DNA from: Tillus elongatus
Taxonomy: Eukaryota > Arthropoda > Insecta > Coleoptera > Cleridae
Direction of reading: 5' to 3'
Length of the DNA stretch: 64,000 nt
Assembly (NCBI GenBank): GCA_964006375.1
Contig: OZ023270.1
Span: 59,960,288 to 60,024,287, forward strand
The stretch's first letter is position 1. Each line of letters starts with the position of its first letter. The notes beneath the pieces are model-generated. The model was not told the origin of the DNA. It saw nothing but the letters and a program-made list of their open reading frames with translations, and did no database searches. This document shows, one piece after another, positions 59,251 through 64,000 of the stretch. The translations under genes were made by a program, and so were the position numbers.

Positions 59251-59286
59251 TCGCAGCACTAAATTTAATCTTTTTCTTTTTTATAT

Positions 59287-59289
<3 letters not shown>

Positions 59290-59364
<75 letters not shown>
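59290..59364. repeat. (TA)n microsatellite
   Basis: About 37 TA units between the promoter-like segment and the hAT element. Confidence 0.95.
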
Positions 59365-59365
<1 letters not shown>

Positions 59366-59632
59366 GCACAAGGTAAGTAAAATACGTTATTTGTTAAGAG
59401 GTTGTGATGAAACGTCAAACCCCACTGCACGACAGCATATTATTGCATTGGACTCACCACTCGACAACATGCGCACGACTGTTCTAAAAATAGGTAGTCT
59501 CATTATCATATCTTTCGTTATTTGTATCATGGAGATAGGTAATACACAACTGGAAATGTAATACCTAAGCCGACAGCCATCTAATATGGTCATTAATGTC
59601 GCTTAGGAAAGGATATAAAGTGGTAAGTTATT

Positions 59633-62035
59633 CAGGGGCATGCGGTGACATTTTAAATAAGGGAAGCAATTTTCAGAAACTTACCTATTTGTAGTGTAAC
59701 GACGAAGTTATTTTCAATTGACAAAATTGAAATTTGGGAACGTCTTTCCTGTCCTGTTGAATTCCCAACAAAACTCTTGATACGTTTCAATGTAGAACAA
59801 TTTCGTTCTACAGACGCACTAGTAGCAGGAATTGTTAATACTAATTCACATAATTTGAACGCTTCAGAATATGCATTTTCGAATTTTGATTCTTTTAAGA
59901 AAGTTAAAGGTTCACTCGCGTTATTTTTGTGTCAATAACATCGGTTTCATAAATGACTGTAAGTTCTGATCGTAATAAAGCTTTGTCAAAATAATGTCCA
60001 TAGTGGTGGAATAATGATTTGAATGAATCTTCTGGGAAAGGTATCCCTACAAATCCTCCAAAATTACACAATTCAAGAAATTTCAGGTCACTGAGATGAT
60101 CAAATCTGCAGTTAATTTGCTGCTGAATTTGATCTATGATCTTGTAGAAAAGGCGGCGATAAGAAGTTTAAAGGTCTCCCACATTACCAGTGCGCAGACG
60201 CTTTCTTCGTGGCTCACTTTTCCTAATTCAATTGTTTTTTCCAGAACTTATCAAATTCATTCCTTTTTTGAATTATAATGGATTTAAATTCACTAATTTT
60301 CTTCAGGCAAAAACCAATGTCATTTGTTTTACATTGCAATATGTTAAATACATTATCTGAAAACGGAAATATTTCCGAAAATATATTAAGTAAAAAATTA
60401 AAATTAAAGTCTCTTTTCAAACCTCTAGAACGATTTATTGTTTCTGCATCCCAGTTTTTGCTATTTTCTATTATGTTTTCAAAAAGTTCAATTAACGATT
60501 CACGGTGTTCAAATATAGTTCACACGAGTCTGCCCTTGTAGTTCCATCGGGTTGTAGCTACTTTGGGTAAACGTTTTTTAACAATTGAGTCTAAGGCTTG
60601 TGTGCGCTTCATAGATTTGGAAAAAAAGCAGCCATTCCACTTAGGGTAGAAAAAAAGCCTAAAATCCTTTCTTGCTCCCATCCATTTTTACATGGCGTAT
60701 TACTAGAGATACTTGACTTAAATTAGTTACGTCGGTTGTTTCATCTAGAACAATAGCAATGAAACGAGTCTGTTTAATTTCAGATTTAATTCTGTTCAAA
60801 ATAATCGTGGCAGCAGCCGCAATCAAGTCATTCTGAATGCGATTTGATGTCCCGCGAAAAACGTTAGACTGTTCCAAGTGATTTTTTAAACAAATGTCGT
60901 ATTTGGCTATTAAAGAAACTAGGTCTTGAAAGTTTCCTCTATTTGCAGATGTAGTTGTTTCGTCATGACCCCTGAACCCCAATTCATGCTGACCAAGAAA
61001 ACACACATCAATAAGTCTTTTTAATATGTTTCTGTTTTTATCAACCAGTTCATTGTGTTGGCGATGACTAATTTCTATCTGCTTGTCAACGGCGTGTTCA
61101 TTTCGCGTTTGTTTCAAAGACACTTAATTTTAAAATGGTCTGTAAATGCGCTTTAGACATAACATGTCTTTTTACTGCTTTATGTAGATTATTCAAGTCG
61201 GAAAACCCACTTTTATTCCACACTCCCTTTTCAGTCACAAATAGACTACCAGGCCAACAAAGCAGTTTATTCCTGTTAACAATTTATATTGTTTATAAGT
61301 TTTTTCCGCGTTAAAATGTCGTATACATGTTTTAATTCTTGTATTTAAGTTTTTTAGAGTAGGTTTCGGCCTACCTTTATTAATAATAGCAAGTTTTTTA
61401 GCAAACGATAAAGCTGAAAATCCTTTGGTTATCAAAAAACACACGACACAATCACAGTTATTATTACCACTTGTTCGTAAACTTTGTAAGTTCCCACCCC
61501 CACCGACGCCGCTGTTAAAAGCTGATGTAGTTGCAGCCCTATTAATAATCATAAAATGTCAATATATTTAACTTAGCCAACTGCTTATTTCTACGAAATA
61601 ATCAACGACATTCACGTTGTACGTGCATCGAGTCTTCCAACACGTTCTCCATGTTGAAATACACGTACATTGCGTCGAAAGGGTTTCTCATTATGTGGCC
61701 TGCTGGCTACGTGTATTTAACTGAAGTATTGCATCCACTCTCGTAGTATCAGGTTCATGCTGTTGGTTTTCGGACGGTTTACTGGGACGACGTCCTTGCC
61801 AAGAGCGCAGAGCGCATATACAAGTACAGTATGATGCATAATAAATAATTATGTGTGAGCTTGCGAATTAAAAATTGTAATAGATAAATTACTTTTAGAA
61901 TTTGAAATTTAATATTTAAAATACAAAATGGATTTTAAATAATGCGGTTTAATACAAAATATTTTTAAGTAGGTATGTGGTCGTTATTTTAAGTGAAGCA
62001 ATGCTTCCCTTGCTTCCATGGACCGCACGCCACTA
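59633..62035 (-). mobile_element. hAT element with exact 8-bp target duplication
   Basis: Ends 'caggggcatgcgg' (left) and 'ccgcacgccacta' (right) are imperfect inverted repeats. The flanks are both 'aagttatt' (59625-59632 and 62036-62043). A transposase relic fills the interior on the minus strand. The perfect duplication fixes the boundaries to the base. Confidence 0.9.
59650..61552 (-). pseudogene. hAT transposase relic (ZMYM1-like, DUF4371)
   Basis: Minus-strand order: N-terminal zinc-finger region with a degraded TTF-type motif (CVVCFLITKGFSALSF), YKQYKLL, then DUF4371-type core NELVDKNRNILKRLIDVCFL, DLVSLIAKYDICLKNHLEQS, FIAIVLDETTDVTNLSQVSL (catalytic-region aspartate), then LLNIFSEIFPF...NILQCKTND, and the C-terminal dimerisation motif LVLTIPATSASVERNCSTLK, RIKSFVG near 59750. 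Stops and frame changes separate the blocks. The order and motifs are those of hAT transposases domesticated-like in ZMYM-type proteins. Confidence 0.85.
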
Positions 62036-62925
62036 AAGTTATTTCATATTTGAGTGTATAACATCAATACATAATATTGGATGTATCCATATAAGGTATA
62101 TAAACAACATTAGGCAGTCTTAGCGTAAGGTCGTTAATATAGTTTTTTCACGAAATTAATAAAAATATTTGTTTATGAAAAATCGACAAATTTTCTTTCA
62201 AAAATTCACTAAAAAATAATTTAACAAAACACTATTTTTTTCTTGTAAAAGATGTCTACGAAAAGCCACTAAAACACTACAAATATCAGACCCGACGAGA
62301 TAAAAAAATCGGTTACCTACCTATCCAGAATCTGACAGTGCCAGATATTGTGCCCCGAACCCCCCTTCTAAAGTAGTATCACGATTTCAAAAAAAAATCA
62401 GTAATTAAGCTTATAATTTAATGTGCAGGTAATTGAATAATTTTAAACAAATATTTTGTAGAGTTTTTTCTGGTGTTATTTACTTTGTTTTTGTGTATTA
62501 ACGTGTAATTGACCAAGTTGAAACATTAAAAGTTTAAATTAAAATAGATACTTACTCTTTTTCGGTTGATTTTGACTAAAAGCTCATATTTATTAGACCC
62601 TTAAAGATAATTTGAAACTTATCAAAAATATTAGACAGTAATCCATGCTTGATGCGTACGAAAGCATTTATATTCTGGAGCATCAAAGAACCAAACATCC
62701 TTAAATCAAGCGGCATCTCTCATCTCAAGCCCATTATTTTCGCCATGCTTTTGAATTAGATAAACACTCCTAAAGCTGTCAGGTAGAGTAATAAAGGAAG
62801 CTCAATAACTACGTCTGGTCAATAAAGATACAGTACACAAAAGATGCCCCTTTCGGTTTCGTTCTTTTACATAAGAAGTAATATAAATACAGGTTGTGGC
62901 AAAAATTGGTTTAGAATATTTCATA
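62036..62925. other. No recognisable gene
   Basis: AT-rich; a short 'caaaaattcactaaaaaat' piece near 62200 resembles a HINE terminus. Nothing else assigned. Confidence 0.3.
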
Positions 62926-62927
62926 CT

Positions 62928-62982
62928 CTGATTAAGCTGTTGCTAGCGAAACGATCGTTAGGTCTTTAAAAAGATGTGTTGT
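62928..62982 (+). ncRNA. Decayed hammerhead-like motif plus conserved tail
   Basis: It reads CTGATTA, a weak stem, GCGAAACGATCGTTAGG, then 'tctttaaaaagatgtgttgt' and 'ggtgattt', the same tail as the minus-strand arm at 47.87-47.92 kb. The CUGANGA core has a G-to-T change. It abuts the 3' end of the minus-strand LINE. Confidence 0.4.
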
Positions 62983-62984
62983 GG

Positions 62985-64000
62985 TGATTTGAGCTTCTTC
63001 AAGTGTAGTAGTAGTAGCAGTGGTGGTGAGGCCAACGCCAAGCAAGTAAGCCACAATGGGCCCTTTTTGCCAACCCCAGCAACCATGCTCTACTCTTCCT
63101 CGGTTCCGTCGCCAAACCTCCTCGACCTCGAGATGAAGGCCGTGACGGTCTTCAATTGGACGGTACTTACCTGATTCCTCTGCGAAGTCCACGATCTGAA
63201 CAATTCTGCTCGAAGACTCCCAAAAGCCTCGTATTCACACAGGTAGTGGTAGGACGTTTCTTCATCCTCGCCGCATTCCTGGCAAATGGGATCCCTCTCT
63301 ACGCCTATCAATGTGAGGTGTCTTCTAAGGACGCAGTGGCCTGTCAGCACCCCAAGAATGCGGCGAAGCGTAGGTGGACTCCTTCCGAGTAGCCAGACAG
63401 CTTTATCTCTGTCCGGCCCCTCCACGAAGTCCCTCGCCTGCCTGCAGCCACCAACCGACCCCCAGGCCTCTCCATTGCTTCCTCGGTCCATCTGTCTAAG
63501 GCGACAGAAACTGTCTTCCTACTTATGCCTATCGCCGGCTCCGGGCCACAAAACGGCCGCCGGGAACCGAGTCTTGCGAGATTATTCGCCACCTCATTCC
63601 CCGCTACGCCACAGTGCCCCGGAACCCACACCAGTTGCACCTCCTTCGTCCTGGCTAGTCCTCCGAGGGCGTCAGCGCACTCCTGAACCAGTGTTGACCT
63701 GATTCTGGCCGCGCAGACTGCCTGGAGGACCGCCTGGCTATCCGAGCAGATGTACACACATTTCTCGGGACTCCTCTTCACATCCTGTCTATTGGCCACA
63801 GACAGGATAGCATACACCTCTGTTTCGAATGCCGTGGTATATGCGCCAAGAGCATAGCTCTCGCGCACCCCCATGCCCTCGATGTATATTCCTGCCCCGG
63901 AGGACTGTTGGTCCTCCAGCCACGATCCGTCGTTGAAACAGACCAGGCTTGCGGGCTGGAATGCAACCTCATTTTCCCTCCACTGATCCCTACTGGGGAT
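62985..64000 (-). pseudogene. I/LOA-type LINE ORF2, RNase H and CCHC, runs off the window
   Basis: The minus strand reads the RNase H domain: FETEVYAILSVANR (E), YICSDSQAVLQAV (D), VQLVWVPGHCGVAGNEVANN (H; the last D is N), then RPFCGPEPAIGISRKTVSVA, and in another frame LLGRSPPTLRRILGVLTGHC and the knuckle CQECGEDEETSYHYLCEYEA, ending near 63090. Frame changes lie near 63870 and 63420. Related to, but distinct from, the element at 51-56 kb (GPEPA, LTGH and knuckle shared). The 5' part is outside the window. Confidence 0.78.

Overview
This window looks like intergenic and intronic DNA from an AT-rich, transposon-packed arthropod genome, probably an insect. That placement is inferred from the element families: mariner, Tc1, hAT, a Dong/R4-type LINE, R1- and I/LOA-type LINEs, Penelope, gypsy and tRNA-derived SINEs. 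There are no operons, bacterial genes or CRISPR arrays. Only one exon of a probable host gene is convincing: a myotubularin-related (MTMR3/4-type) PH-GRAM exon on the minus strand at 4129-4430. Almost everything else that codes is a transposon relic.

Layout. 1-620: degenerate ~165-bp satellite. 655-1730: two mariner relics in opposite orientation. 3674-4430: SINE, then the host exon. 5307-7973: Dong/R4-type LINE lying between two (TAA)n tracts. 9.4-17.6 kb: a cluster of related non-autonomous Helitron-type (Helentron/HINE-like) elements, with a palindromic hammerhead-like locus at 11.05-11.29 kb and a broken CR1/jockey-type fragment. 18.0-25.6 kb: two Penelope copies joined head to head; the minus-strand copy is split by a 4.0-kb gypsy element with identical-looking LTRs and an in-frame deletion of its reverse transcriptase. 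26.6-28.9 kb: Penelope-end palindrome, 369-bp (AAT)n tract, SINEs and a jockey fragment. 29.0-32.3 kb: hAT MITE, a retrozyme-like repeat with a hammerhead ribozyme, a Tc1 relic and a solo LTR carrying a heat-shock-type promoter. 33-40 kb: SINE, a second retrozyme copy, MITEs, a Crypton recombinase fragment beside a perfect palindrome, and a DDE transposase gene split by a HINE copy. 41.7-42.6 kb: 165-bp satellite. 43.4-50.8 kb: an R1-type LINE split by an I/LOA-type LINE, two mariners and a 1.7-kb hAT element. 51.07-56.38 kb: a complete I/LOA-type LINE with 13-bp target duplication, inserted in another HINE copy. 56.5-59.4 kb: largely transposon-free DNA with promoter-like motifs. 59.6-62.0 kb: hAT element with a perfect 8-bp target duplication. 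63-64 kb: another I/LOA LINE running off the window.

The most interesting signals are: (1) canonical type I hammerhead ribozyme folds in two copies of a ~308-bp repeat on opposite strands, which look like animal retrozymes, plus hammerhead-like motifs at Penelope ends and in three other places; (2) the HINE family, whose ends can be read from an interrupted transposase gene; (3) the recent but internally deleted gypsy element with a repeated leader and AT-hook-like integrase tail; (4) a solo LTR that combines a heat shock element, TATA box and arthropod initiator. The nested insertions give a relative age order for many families. All assignments are from reading sequence and remembered family motifs; no database search was run.
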